64,000 nt of DNA from Peribacillus muralis (GTDB taxonomy: Bacteria > Bacillota > Bacilli > Bacillales > DSM-1321). This document shows, piece after piece, positions 35,621 to 44,493 of this stretch. The DNA is taken from assembly GCF_001439925.1 (NCBI RefSeq), contig NZ_LMBV01000009.1, forward strand, positions 62,001 through 126,000. Reading direction: 5' to 3'. How positions within the stretch are numbered: position 1 is the stretch's first letter; every line of letters starts with the position of its first letter. Below the pieces are notes generated by a model. That model searched no databases. It saw only the letters and a list, made by a program, of their open reading frames with translations, and had not been told where the DNA came from. A program made the translations under genes and the position numbers.

Positions 35621-35730
35621 CAAAGTGGATTGAAACGGAAGGCGCGAGACTCCTGCGGGAAATGCACGTCTACGTGAGACCCGGCAAGCGTAAAGGCTGA
35701 GGATGCTCACGGACTGCCCGTGGAAAGGGA
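35621..35730 (+). repeat. Interspersed repeat, copy A
   Basis: This copy carries the core GGCGCGAGACTCCTGCGGGA, then an AAATGCACGTCTACGTGAGAC segment, and a distal GCTCACGGACTGCCCGTGGA segment. The reverse complement of the same unit occurs at 52227, 52419 and 58060. It is GC-richer than its surroundings. Short frames across it are not genes. Confidence 0.8.
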
Positions 35731-35899
35731 GACAACCTACATATTCGCTTTTTTTTATTTTCCTTTTGTTATTATTTTGTCCTTTATAAAAATACAAATG
35801 TCCTCCTATAATGGATTATCGCTTGATTGTTTCGTTGAAAAACGTAATAATAGGGTGAGTTGATGTTGACAGAATTTTTTAAAAGTAGGGGATGTCGAG

Positions 35900-37246
35900 A
35901 TGAAAGTTGCGAAGTTTGGCGGAAGTTCACTGGCGTCAGGTGAACAGATAAAGAAGGTATTCGAAATTGTGGCAGCTGATCCGGAGAGGAAGTTTGTGGT
36001 CGTTTCGGCTCCCGGAAAACGCAATTCCGATGATATAAAGGTAACGGATTTATTGATTGAGGCTGCAAAGCAGCAACTGCGTGGGGACAACGGCGAACCT
36101 TTAATAGAAGATGTAGTCGCCCGTTACGGAAGTATCGCTAAGGAGCTGGATATATCCGAGGAGGTCATCGCTGCGATTCGTGAAGATTTACAAACACTGC
36201 TGCATGCAGATCAATCCAACCCAAAGCGATACTTGGATGCTTTAATGGCCAGTGGCGAGGATAATAATGCGAAGCTGGTTGCGGCTTATTTTCAAAAACG
36301 CGGTGTCGAAGCACAGTATATCAATCCGAAGAGGGCAGGCTTGATCGTTTCGGATGAAGGTGGATATACCCAAGTGCTGCCAGAATCATATGATCGGTTA
36401 TTTGCTCTGCATGATGAGCCGGGAATCATCGTATTTCCAGGTTTTTTCGGATATACGTTAGATGGTGAGGTTTTAACGTTTTCGAGAAGCGGCTCTGACA
36501 TTACGGGGTCGATTCTTGCCAATGGCGTCAAAGCCGATTTGTATGAAAACTTTACCGATGTGGATGCTGTTTATGCGGTTAATCCAAACGTGGTTTCCAA
36601 TCCGAAGGGAATCAGGGAATTAACCTATCGCGAAATGCGTGAGCTTTCTTATGCCGGTTTCTCTGTATTTCATGATGAGGCGCTTATCCCTGCATTCAGG
36701 GCGGGAATACCCGTCCATATCCAAAATACGAATAACCCGGCGGCACAAGGTACCCGCATCGTGAGTGCCCGTGATAATACGAATGGACCGGTTATTGGGA
36801 TTGCGAGCGACAAAGGATTTTGCAGCATTTACGTTAGTAAGTATTTAATGAACCGAGAAGTCGGCTTTGGCCGGAAGCTGCTGCATATCCTTGAAGATTA
36901 CGGCGTGGCATATGAGCATATTCCATCGGGAATTGACGATGTGACACTAATTCTGAGGCAGGACCAGATGAATGGTGAGTCCGAGAAGAAAATCATCTCC
37001 CGCATCAAGCAAGAGCTTCATGCCGATGAAGTGATTGTGGAGCATAATTTGGCATTGATCATGGTTGTGGGCGAAGGTATGCGGCATAATGTCGGAACGA
37101 CGGCAAGAGCCTCAAAAGCGTTGGCTGATGCAAAGGTCAATATTGAAATGATCAACCAGGGTTCTTCAGAGGTAAGCATGATGTTCGGTGTCAAAGAACA
37201 CAGCGAGGAGACGGCCATCCGGGCTTTATATCATGAGTTTTTTTGA
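35900..37246 (+). CDS. yclM: Aspartate kinase (aspartokinase III type)
   Basis: This 448-residue aspartokinase catalyses phosphorylation of aspartate, the first step towards lysine, threonine, methionine and diaminopimelate. Kinase motifs KFGGSSLASG (residues 4-13) and FSRSGSDITGSILANG (about 195-210) are present, followed by two ACT domains (about 300-448) for allosteric control. Sequence and length match the monofunctional YclM/ThrD type of Bacillus better than the alpha/beta-overlapping LysC type. The fosB gene begins about 45 bases after its stop. No lysine riboswitch is seen upstream. Confidence 0.92.
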   Translation: MKVAKFGGSSLASGEQIKKVFEIVAADPERKFVVVSAPGKRNSDDIKVTDLLIEAAKQQLRGDNGEPLIEDVVARYGSIAKELDISEEVIAAIREDLQTLLHADQSNPKRYLDALMASGEDNNAKLVAAYFQKRGVEAQYINPKRAGLIVSDEGGYTQVLPESYDRLFALHDEPGIIVFPGFFGYTLDGEVLTFSRSGSDITGSILANGVKADLYENFTDVDAVYAVNPNVVSNPKGIRELTYREMRELSYAGFSVFHDEALIPAFRAGIPVHIQNTNNPAAQGTRIVSARDNTNGPVIGIASDKGFCSIYVSKYLMNREVGFGRKLLHILEDYGVAYEHIPSGIDDVTLILRQDQMNGESEKKIISRIKQELHADEVIVEHNLALIMVVGEGMRHNVGTTARASKALADAKVNIEMINQGSSEVSMMFGVKEHSEETAIRALYHEFF

Positions 37247-37290
37247 GAATGACAGTTCCGAGACCACATGTTGGAAGGGAGAGGGGAATT

Positions 37291-37713
37291 ATCCAAATAA
37301 AAGGTTTGAATCACTTTTTGTTTTCAGTATCCGACCTGGAAAAATCCATCGAATTTTATGAAGCTGTTTTTGGAGCCAAACTGCTTTTAAAGGGGAATTC
37401 CACAGCTTACTTCGATTTGAATGGGATATGGCTCGCCTTGAATTTAGAAAAAGGTATTTCAAGAAACGAAATAAATGCCTCATATACGCATGTGGCGTTT
37501 TCCATTGATGAAGAAGACTATGATGACATGTATGCGAAATTGAAAAGCTTAAAGGTGAATATCCTTACAGGCAGGGAGAGAGAGGAGCGCGATAAAAAGT
37601 CTATTTATTTTACTGATTTAGATGGACATAAGTTTGAATTCCATACTGGGTCACTGCAGGAAAGGCTGGATTATTATAAACAGGAAAAATCCCATATGAC
37701 GTTTTATAAATAA
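37291..37713 (+). CDS. fosB: Metallothiol transferase FosB (fosfomycin resistance)
   Basis: This protein of about 140 residues is in the glyoxalase/vicinal-oxygen-chelate fold and adds bacillithiol (or cysteine) to fosfomycin. The metal ligands are His in KGLNHFLFS (residue 7), His in YTHVAFS (about 66) and Glu in HKFEFHTG (about 115). The C-terminus LDYYKQEKSHMTFYK matches the Bacillus family. No normal start codon matches the family N-terminus: the expected first codon is an ATC (37291) or ATT (37288), just after a GGAAGGGAGAGGGG site. An upstream ATG at 37249 has no binding site. Confidence 0.9.
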   Translation: MQIKGLNHFLFSVSDLEKSIEFYEAVFGAKLLLKGNSTAYFDLNGIWLALNLEKGISRNEINASYTHVAFSIDEEDYDDMYAKLKSLKVNILTGREREERDKKSIYFTDLDGHKFEFHTGSLQERLDYYKQEKSHMTFYK

Positions 37714-37792
37714 GGATTGGAAACGCTAAGTGAAAAGTTAGCTGAGCTATTACAACCATTATCGGCTGTCGAGGACGATGGAACCTCAAAAA

Positions 37793-37822
37793 AAGCCTCC
37801 AATTTTAAAAATTGGAGGCTTA
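37793..37822. terminator. Bidirectional terminator
   Basis: A perfect inverted repeat AAGCCTCCAATTTT / AAAATTGGAGGCTT lies between the converging fosB and nitroreductase genes. Confidence 0.88.
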
Positions 37823-37830
37823 ACTTTATT

Positions 37831-38397
37831 TTAGTCCATGATTGTAAGTAATTGATCGAGAGGTTTTCTTGATCTTGGTGTGGGAATCATATCGGGATAG
37901 CCAATGTGAAGGCTGCCGACGATTTTTTCTCCTGGTTTCACACCTAAAGCTTCACGGAATTCGGTGCTATGTATCATGCCATATGTTTCCCATATCATCC
38001 CGATGCCTTGTTCCCAGGCAAGTAAGCTGAAATTCTGGATCAAGGCACTTGTAGCTGCATAATCTTCTTCCCGTACCATCAGGTTCGGATTTTCTTCCAT
38101 GATCACTGCAATAAACATCGGGACACCGCTCAGCTTATTGAATCCACGCTGTCCAGCTTCTTTCTTCTTTTCGGGATCCTTTTCCTTGCCAGCCATGAAA
38201 GCCCGGGTTGCTTCTGCGAGTTTTTGGCGGCTATCTCCGTGCACTACGACGAAGCGCCATGGCTGGGTCATTTTGTGGTTCGGAGCCCATGTAGACGTTT
38301 CCAACAGTGGTCGGATGATATCGAGAGGAACGGGGATGTCCTTGAAGCGCTTAATGCTGCGCCTTGCTTTTATGATATCTTCCAGTTTCATATTCAT
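37831..38397 (-). CDS. Nitroreductase family protein
   Basis: This 188-residue FMN-dependent nitroreductase-like protein has the N-terminal FMN-binding motif ARRSIKRF, then TSTWAPNHKMTQPWRFVVV at about residues 33-51, and a C-terminal IVGSLHIGYPD segment. The length and the PNHKMTQPWRF motif fit the YdjA/YfhC group, which acts as small NAD(P)H oxidoreductases on nitro or quinone compounds. RBS AGAGGAG lies just upstream. It converges on fosB with a shared terminator. Confidence 0.88.
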   Translation of the reverse strand: MNMKLEDIIKARRSIKRFKDIPVPLDIIRPLLETSTWAPNHKMTQPWRFVVVHGDSRQKLAEATRAFMAGKEKDPEKKKEAGQRGFNKLSGVPMFIAVIMEENPNLMVREEDYAATSALIQNFSLLAWEQGIGMIWETYGMIHSTEFREALGVKPGEKIVGSLHIGYPDMIPTPRSRKPLDQLLTIMD

Positions 38398-38400
38398 CAA

Positions 38401-38658
38401 TCTCCTCTAATATATATGTAAGGTTTATAAGTTTTAAAAAGAAAAAATCCCCGGCTGCCTAATTTATGCTTCCAACGTGAATAAATTACTTGAATAAAGA
38501 GGGGGCAATATTCTAGTGACATGCATTCGCTAATGAGCATAAAATTTTTCTAGGCACAGAGAAAGCCGGGGCGACATTGTAGCTATGTACAACATCAACA
38601 GGGTACGATAAGGGAATATCGTAAAAGTTTATCAAATTTCAGAGATCGATAATGAAAT
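38401..38658. other. Intergenic region, no gene seen
   Basis: About 260 bases upstream of the Fur-like box between the divergent nitroreductase and ABC genes contain no supportable gene. Confidence 0.3.
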
Positions 38659-38673
38659 TGAAAATCATTATCA
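38659..38673. promoter_or_regulatory. Fur-like box upstream of the ABC exporter
   Basis: TGAAAATCATTATCA matches the 7-1-7 Fur pattern TGATAATNATTATCA at 14 of 15 positions. It lies 174 bases before the yfiB-like start. Confidence 0.55.
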
Positions 38674-38846
38674 ATTAGAATTTTCGCTTATTTCCTGTTA
38701 TTTGTCAAGAGTATTAGTTGAAAAAAATCAATTAATTTACCAATCCTTTAAATCAGTTAAAATCTTTTAATAATTCTGTATAAAATTGTATAATGGAAAG
38801 ATGAAAAAGAAGCTACCTACATATGAAGAATCGAAGGGTGTCATAG

Positions 38847-40595
38847 ATGAAAAAACTGTCCTCATTCCTTAAGCCATACTGGCTCCTGATCATTCTTGCT
38901 TTATTCTTAATGATTGTCGAGCTTGGTGTAGAATTATTACAGCCTCTATTCATTGCAAAGATAATCGATGATGGCATTTTACAGAAAGATTTATCGGTGG
39001 TGATTAAATGGGGAAGTATCATGGTCGGGCTTTCCATTTTTTCATTTTTGGGCGGGATTGTTAATTCCTTTACTGCTTCACATGTAAGCCAAAGTTTCGG
39101 GCATGATGTGAGGAAAAGCCTATTTGGTAAAATACAAGCGTTTTCTTTTGCCAATTTGAACAATATCCCGACTTCTTCGTTGATTACAAGGATGACGAAT
39201 GATGTGACCCAGCTTCAAAATACGGTGTTCATGGGCTTGCGCATCATGGCAAGGGCACCATTGATCGTAATCGGTGGTGCGATCATGGCCATGACGGTTG
39301 ATCTGAAGCTATCGCTCGTTTTGGCGATTTCGATTCCAGTTCTTGTTTTCTTCCTCGTTTGGGTTATGAAAAGGGCAGCAAAGCTGTTCAAGCTCGTTCA
39401 AAAAAAGCTTGATGATGTCAATAACGTTATGAGGGAAAACTTGACAGGCATGCGCTTGATCAAAGCTTTTCTTCGCAAGGAGCATGAGATAACCCGGTTT
39501 GACGGCGCCAATGATGAACTGAAAAGAAAGACGGTGACTTCGCTTCGTTTAATTGAAACGACCATGCCTGTGCTGATGCTTGTCATGAATGGGGCAATCT
39601 TGATCATTCTTTGGTTTGGAAGCGAATTTATTGCATCTGGTGATATCCAGGTAGGGGAAGTCGTGGCAATTGTTAACTATGCAACAAGGATTGCCGCATC
39701 TCTTTCGGTTTTTTCCTGGCTGATCATGGTCATTTCCCGAGCGAAGGCTTCAGCCGAACGTGTAACGGAAATATTCGAGACGCCGATAGATATCGACGAA
39801 GGTAAGACAGAAAGCGGCACTGATTCAGTCAAGGGAGGAGGGATCAAGTTTCTCGATGTATCTTTCCGTTATCCTGGTACCGATCATGCCGTACTGAAGC
39901 ATTTGAACTTTTCTATCGAGCCCGGTGGTTCGCTTGCCATCATTGGAGCGACGGGATCTGGGAAAACATCCTTGTTTCAGCTGATTCCGAGATTATATGA
40001 GGTTGATGGCGGCTCCATCCTTATTGATGAACAAGATGTAAAGGATATTCCCTTGGATTCGCTGCGGAAAAGGATCGGCTATGTACCACAGGAAGCCTTG
40101 CTATTTTCAGGAACGATAAAAAATAACATCGCTTGGGGGAAAGAAGGGGCCACGGATGAGGAAATCAAGGCAGCGGCCATGCATGCCCAAGTCCATGAGA
40201 CCGTAATGAAGCTACCGAAGCAATATGAAACGCTGTTGGGGCAAAAGGGAGTGAATCTGTCAGGTGGGCAAAAGCAGCGGCTGTCGATTGCGAGAGCATT
40301 GGTGCGAAAACCGAAGATTCTCCTTCTCGACGATAGTACAAGTGCACTGGATTTGAAAACGGAAAGTAAATTACTCAGTGCTTTAAAGTCCTATACATGC
40401 ACGACGATCATCATTACACAAAAAATCAGTACTGCCATGGAGGCGGATAAAATCCTATTGCTGGAAAATGGTGAAGTGCTTGCTGAAGGGAAACATGATG
40501 ATTTGATTCAAGCATGTGGGCTTTATCGGAAAATCGTTCACTCACAGTTTGGGGAGGAGGGGATTTCTCTTGAGCCGAAGAATATCTCCCGATAA
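38847..40595 (+). CDS. yfiB: ABC exporter half-transporter with degenerate ATP site (YfiB-like)
   Basis: This 582-residue half-transporter has six membrane helices (about 1-310) and one ATPase domain: Walker A GATGSGKTS at about 368, signature LSGGQKQR at about 470, Walker B LLLLDDSTSALD at about 492. The catalytic Glu is replaced by Asp and the switch His by Gln (ITQKIST), so this site is degenerate. It overlaps the next gene by 26 bases. Together they form a heterodimeric multidrug-type exporter like B. subtilis YfiBC or TM287/288. Confidence 0.9.
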   Translation: MKKLSSFLKPYWLLIILALFLMIVELGVELLQPLFIAKIIDDGILQKDLSVVIKWGSIMVGLSIFSFLGGIVNSFTASHVSQSFGHDVRKSLFGKIQAFSFANLNNIPTSSLITRMTNDVTQLQNTVFMGLRIMARAPLIVIGGAIMAMTVDLKLSLVLAISIPVLVFFLVWVMKRAAKLFKLVQKKLDDVNNVMRENLTGMRLIKAFLRKEHEITRFDGANDELKRKTVTSLRLIETTMPVLMLVMNGAILIILWFGSEFIASGDIQVGEVVAIVNYATRIAASLSVFSWLIMVISRAKASAERVTEIFETPIDIDEGKTESGTDSVKGGGIKFLDVSFRYPGTDHAVLKHLNFSIEPGGSLAIIGATGSGKTSLFQLIPRLYEVDGGSILIDEQDVKDIPLDSLRKRIGYVPQEALLFSGTIKNNIAWGKEGATDEEIKAAAMHAQVHETVMKLPKQYETLLGQKGVNLSGGQKQRLSIARALVRKPKILLLDDSTSALDLKTESKLLSALKSYTCTTIIITQKISTAMEADKILLLENGEVLAEGKHDDLIQACGLYRKIVHSQFGEEGISLEPKNISR

Positions 40596-42354
40596 GCCAA
40601 AACCAATCAACTCATGGAGTACGATAAAAAGGATCATCCCTTACCTGGCAACAAATAAAGGCCTTCTATTTTGGGTCCTATTCATGGTGCTGGTAAGCTC
40701 GGTACTGGGCTTGCTTGGCCCATTTATGGTCGGCATGGCCATCGATGATTATATCGTCACGAGGGATAGTACAGGACTAATTAGCCTTCTTATCGGTCTG
40801 CTGGCGGTTTATATATTCTATTCCCTATCGATGTGGCTTCAGAATTATTGGATGATCGGGATTGCTCAGGATACGGTCTATGCTATGCGAAATCAATTAT
40901 TCAAAAAGCTTCACCAGCTGTCCATTCCTTTCTTTGATCGCCGTCAGCATGGGGAATTGATGAGTCGGGTCACGAATGATATCGAGAATGTAAGTTCCAC
41001 TTTGAATAGTTCTGTCATCCAAATTTTTTCTAGTATGCTTACACTCATCGGGACAATCGGTGTCATGCTTTATTTGAGCCCCTTGTTAACCCTTTTAACC
41101 TTAATCATCGTTCCGCTCATGTTCTTCGGCTTAAGATGGATAACGAACCGGACTGGGAAGCTTTTTAAAGAGCAGCAGAAAAACCTTGGGGAACTGAATG
41201 GGTTTATAGAGGAAACGATATCCGGTCAGCGGATCGTAAAGGCTTTCTCCCAGGAAGATAAGGTGATTCGTGATTTTATCACGAGAAGTGAAAACCTGAA
41301 GAAGGCCGGGTTTTTATCGCAATCTTATTCTGGATTGATTCCGAAGCTAATGAATTTATTGAACAACTTAAGTTTTACGGTGATAGCCGCAGTCGGAGGT
41401 TTTTTGGCATTGAGCGGGATAGGAACGGTCACCATCGGGGTGATTGTCATCTTTACCGAATATTCAAGGCAATTCACCCGTCCGCTCAATGATTTGGCTA
41501 ATCAATTCAATACACTTCTATCGGCTGTTGCCGGTGCGGAACGGGTTTTCGCCATTTTGGATGAAAAAGAAGAAGAAGTGGATGAGTTACATTCCTCTGA
41601 ACTTCAGGATGTCCGTGGTGAGGTGGACTTTGAAGAGGTATCCTTTTCCTATAATGAAGAGGACCAAACGATTTACGATGTTAGCTTTCATGCAGAAAAA
41701 GGAGAAACCATCGCGCTTGTAGGACCGACTGGTGCAGGTAAGACGACGATCATTAATCTTTTGGCCCGTTTTTACGAGCCGAACAGCGGCCGGATCTTGA
41801 TCGACGGCCAGAATATTCAGGAGGTAACGCGGGCAAGTCTCCGCAAGCATATGGGATTTGTTTTGCAGGACTCGTTTTTGTTTCAAGGTACGATTCGTGA
41901 AAATATCCGCTATGGCTGTTTGGAGGCGGGGGATGAAGAGGTGGAGGCGGCAGCCAAACTTGCTAATGCCCATTCCTTTATCATGAAGCTTCCAGATGGA
42001 TACGGAACAATTCTGAGCCAAGATGGCGGTGGGATCAGTCAAGGGCAGCGTCAGCTTTTATCGATTGCCAGGGCCATTTTAGCCGATCCCGTCCTCTTGA
42101 TCTTGGATGAGGCGACAAGCAGTATTGATACGATCACCGAGCTGAAAATCCAGGAAGCATTACAGCGCTTGATGGAGGGAAGAACGAGTTTTGTCATTGC
42201 TCATCGGTTGAATACGATTCAGCAAAGTGACTTGATCCTTGTTCTTGATGAGGGTAGGATCATCGAAAAAGGTTCACACGAGGAGCTGCTGCGGCAAAAG
42301 GGTTTTTATTACGAGCTATACCGCAGTTCAATTAAGGAAAATAAGACTGGATGA
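40570..42354 (+). CDS. yfiC: ABC exporter half-transporter, catalytic partner (YfiC-like)
   Basis: This 594-residue half-transporter starts at a TTG (40570) behind GGGGAGGAGGGG, inside the end of the previous gene. It has six membrane helices and an ATPase with intact Walker A GPTGAGKTT (about 384), Walker B LLILDEATSSID (about 510) and H-loop VIAHRLNTI. Its signature is altered to GGISQGQRQ (about 488), which would face the degenerate Walker motifs of its partner. One consensus and one degenerate ATP site is the hallmark of this exporter group. Substrate unknown. Confidence 0.9.
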   Translation: MSRRISPDKPKPINSWSTIKRIIPYLATNKGLLFWVLFMVLVSSVLGLLGPFMVGMAIDDYIVTRDSTGLISLLIGLLAVYIFYSLSMWLQNYWMIGIAQDTVYAMRNQLFKKLHQLSIPFFDRRQHGELMSRVTNDIENVSSTLNSSVIQIFSSMLTLIGTIGVMLYLSPLLTLLTLIIVPLMFFGLRWITNRTGKLFKEQQKNLGELNGFIEETISGQRIVKAFSQEDKVIRDFITRSENLKKAGFLSQSYSGLIPKLMNLLNNLSFTVIAAVGGFLALSGIGTVTIGVIVIFTEYSRQFTRPLNDLANQFNTLLSAVAGAERVFAILDEKEEEVDELHSSELQDVRGEVDFEEVSFSYNEEDQTIYDVSFHAEKGETIALVGPTGAGKTTIINLLARFYEPNSGRILIDGQNIQEVTRASLRKHMGFVLQDSFLFQGTIRENIRYGCLEAGDEEVEAAAKLANAHSFIMKLPDGYGTILSQDGGGISQGQRQLLSIARAILADPVLLILDEATSSIDTITELKIQEALQRLMEGRTSFVIAHRLNTIQQSDLILVLDEGRIIEKGSHEELLRQKGFYYELYRSSIKENKTG

Positions 42355-42467
42355 TAGATGAAATGTGCGCCGGTAGGCGCGCATTTTTTTGCGATGTACA
42401 TGGAAAACTAACTATATATATTACATTTTTCACTTGCTTATATGTAATTTATTTGCTAATATAACTG

Positions 42468-42479
42468 ACGAACGTTCGT
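42468..42479. promoter_or_regulatory. Palindromic operator before the TetR gene
   Basis: ACGAACGTTCGT is a perfect palindrome, 21 bases before the TetR start and next to a TATAAC -10-like element. It is the likely autoregulatory operator. Confidence 0.6.
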
Positions 42480-42500
42480 TAAAAATTAGAGGTGATAGTA

Positions 42501-43082
42501 TTGAAAAGCAATGAAATTAAAGAAGCTGCTCTTAAATATTTTACGATTCATGGTTATGAAGGAGCATCCCTTTCGCAAATAGCTGAAGAAGTCGGCATGA
42601 GAAAGCAATCAATTTACGCTCATTTTAAAGGGAAGGACGATCTTTTTCTGAACGTTTTGCGTGATGCTAAAGAAACGGAGCTAACTTCCAAACTTCAATA
42701 TTTCAGTAAAGTCGATGCAGAGAATCCTGAAAAGGATTTATACGGATTCTTACAACTGATCGTCGATCTTTTCCAAAAAAATGAGCATGTAAAGTTTTGG
42801 CTGCGCATGTCTTTTTTTCCGCCAGCTCACTTGGAAAAAGCCATTACTGAGGAAGTCGTGGACATCGAGGAAAAGGTCCAGGTCATACTTGAAGAAAAAT
42901 TTCAGGCTTGGATCGATGACGGGTTAATTATCAAAGAGGAAGTGATCACGCCTACATTCGCTTTCTTGGGAGTAGTCGATTCGATTATGCTGGAGCTTGT
43001 TTACGGCAATGATCAGAAACGGCTGAATGATAAAATAGCAGCATCCTGGACGGTTTTTTGGAGAGGGGTATCGCATAAATGA
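42501..43082 (+). CDS. TetR/AcrR family transcriptional regulator
   Basis: This 193-residue repressor starts at a TTG (42501) with GAGGTGAT upstream. It has an N-terminal helix-turn-helix (SLSQIAEEVGMRKQSIYAHFKGKDDLF, about residues 24-50) and a helical ligand-binding domain with no recognisable metal site. It is 26 bases before the MFS gene and probably represses itself and that pump through the ACGAACGTTCGT palindrome. Confidence 0.92.
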   Translation: MKSNEIKEAALKYFTIHGYEGASLSQIAEEVGMRKQSIYAHFKGKDDLFLNVLRDAKETELTSKLQYFSKVDAENPEKDLYGFLQLIVDLFQKNEHVKFWLRMSFFPPAHLEKAITEEVVDIEEKVQVILEEKFQAWIDDGLIIKEEVITPTFAFLGVVDSIMLELVYGNDQKRLNDKIAASWTVFWRGVSHK

Positions 43083-43108
43083 TTTACATGGGAAAGAGGT
43101 GTTAATAC

Positions 43109-44311
43109 ATGGTTAAACCAATTAAAGAACAAAAGGCGGTATTGATCATACTGCTAAGCAATATTTTCATTGCCTTTCTAGGAATCGGGCTCATTATCCC
43201 CGTCATGCCATCCTTGATGAACATTATGCACTTAACGGGAAGTACGATGGGCTATCTTGTGGCTGTATTTGCGGTATCACAACTGGTTATGTCCCCGTTC
43301 GCAGGTCGTTGGGTCGATCGTTACGGCAGAAAGAAGATTATCATTATCGGCATATTCCTTTTTGGTGTTTCCGAGCTTATCTTTGGTTTAGGCACGAATG
43401 TTTCCGTGTTTTATCTGTCAAGGATTCTTGGAGGAATAAGTGCAGCCTTCATTATGCCGGGTGTTACTGCATATGTTGCAGATATCACTTCCGTTCAGGA
43501 ACGTCCAAAAGCGATGGGGTATATTTCTGCCGCCATTAGCTTGGGCTTTATTATAGGACCGGGCATCGGCGGGTTCGTTGCTGAATACGGAATACGTTTG
43601 CCGTTCTTCCTTGCGGCACTGATTGCCTTTATAGCTTGCCTTACATCCATTTTTATTTTAAAAGAGCCGCTGACGAAAGAACAGCTTGCAGCAGTTTCTG
43701 CTGATGTAGGGAAAACGAATTTTATGACCGATTTAAAAAAATCGCTAAATCCGCTTTACTTTATTGCCTTCATTCTAGTATTTGTACTAGCATTTGGATT
43801 ATCGGCATATGAAACTGTTTTTAGCCTATTTTCTGATCATAAGTTCGGTTTCACGCCGAAGGATATTGCAACGATCATTACAATTAGCTCAATCTTCGGA
43901 GTGGTTGTCCAAGTATTCATGTTCGGAAAAATGGTTGATATTCTCGGCGAAAAGAAACTAATCCAATTATGCTTGATCGTCGGTGCCATATTTGCAGTGG
44001 CCTCCACCTTGATCTCGAGCTATATGGCCGTGTTGGTGGTGACATGCTTTATCTTCCTTGCCTTTGACTTGCTTCGTCCGGCATTGACGACATTTTTATC
44101 AAAAGCGGGCGGTAAAGAGCAAGGTTTCGTTGCGGGTATGAACTCAACCTATACGAGTTTAGGGAATATAGTCGGGCCGGCAATGGGCGGGATACTGTTT
44201 GACATAAACATCCACTATCCTTATCTTTTTGCTGCGGTCATTATCGTGATTGGTCTAGGCATTACAGTCATCTGGAAGGAAAAGCGATTGGCAGAAAGCT
44301 TAGCGCGATGA
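43109..44311 (+). CDS. MFS multidrug-type efflux transporter
   Basis: This 400-residue protein has 12 membrane helices. The major-facilitator motif A (GRWVDRYGRKKII) follows helix 2 and the antiporter motif C (SLGFIIGPGIGGFVAE) lies in helix 5, which marks a drug:H+ antiporter of the Bmr/NorA type. It follows directly on a TetR-type gene, the normal arrangement for an inducible pump. Substrate cannot be read. Terminator at 44350. Confidence 0.9.
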   Translation: MVKPIKEQKAVLIILLSNIFIAFLGIGLIIPVMPSLMNIMHLTGSTMGYLVAVFAVSQLVMSPFAGRWVDRYGRKKIIIIGIFLFGVSELIFGLGTNVSVFYLSRILGGISAAFIMPGVTAYVADITSVQERPKAMGYISAAISLGFIIGPGIGGFVAEYGIRLPFFLAALIAFIACLTSIFILKEPLTKEQLAAVSADVGKTNFMTDLKKSLNPLYFIAFILVFVLAFGLSAYETVFSLFSDHKFGFTPKDIATIITISSIFGVVVQVFMFGKMVDILGEKKLIQLCLIVGAIFAVASTLISSYMAVLVVTCFIFLAFDLLRPALTTFLSKAGGKEQGFVAGMNSTYTSLGNIVGPAMGGILFDINIHYPYLFAAVIIVIGLGITVIWKEKRLAESLAR

Positions 44312-44349
44312 TTCGGTCCTTTTCGTGCGATCTCTTTTTATCCTGAAAC

Positions 44350-44382
44350 AAAGCCCCCTTGTCCAAATGGCAAGGGGGCTTT
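44350..44382 (+). terminator. Terminator of the MFS gene
   Basis: AAAGCCCCCTTG (44350-44361) pairs with CAAGGGGGCTTT (44371-44382), almost identical to the hairpin at 25404-25437. Confidence 0.88.
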
Positions 44383-44493
44383 CTGCTTTTGACTAAGCGG
44401 TATTGGATAAATGGCGAAGCGTATCAAACATATTCGCATGATCGACAGGAAGATATAGTGATGCTAGTTTTTACGGTAAAAGGGTTGGATGCA

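Noticed and set aside
35588-35797. Minus-strand 69-codon frame over repeat copy A
   Set aside because: No ribosome binding site and its sequence is repeat-derived.
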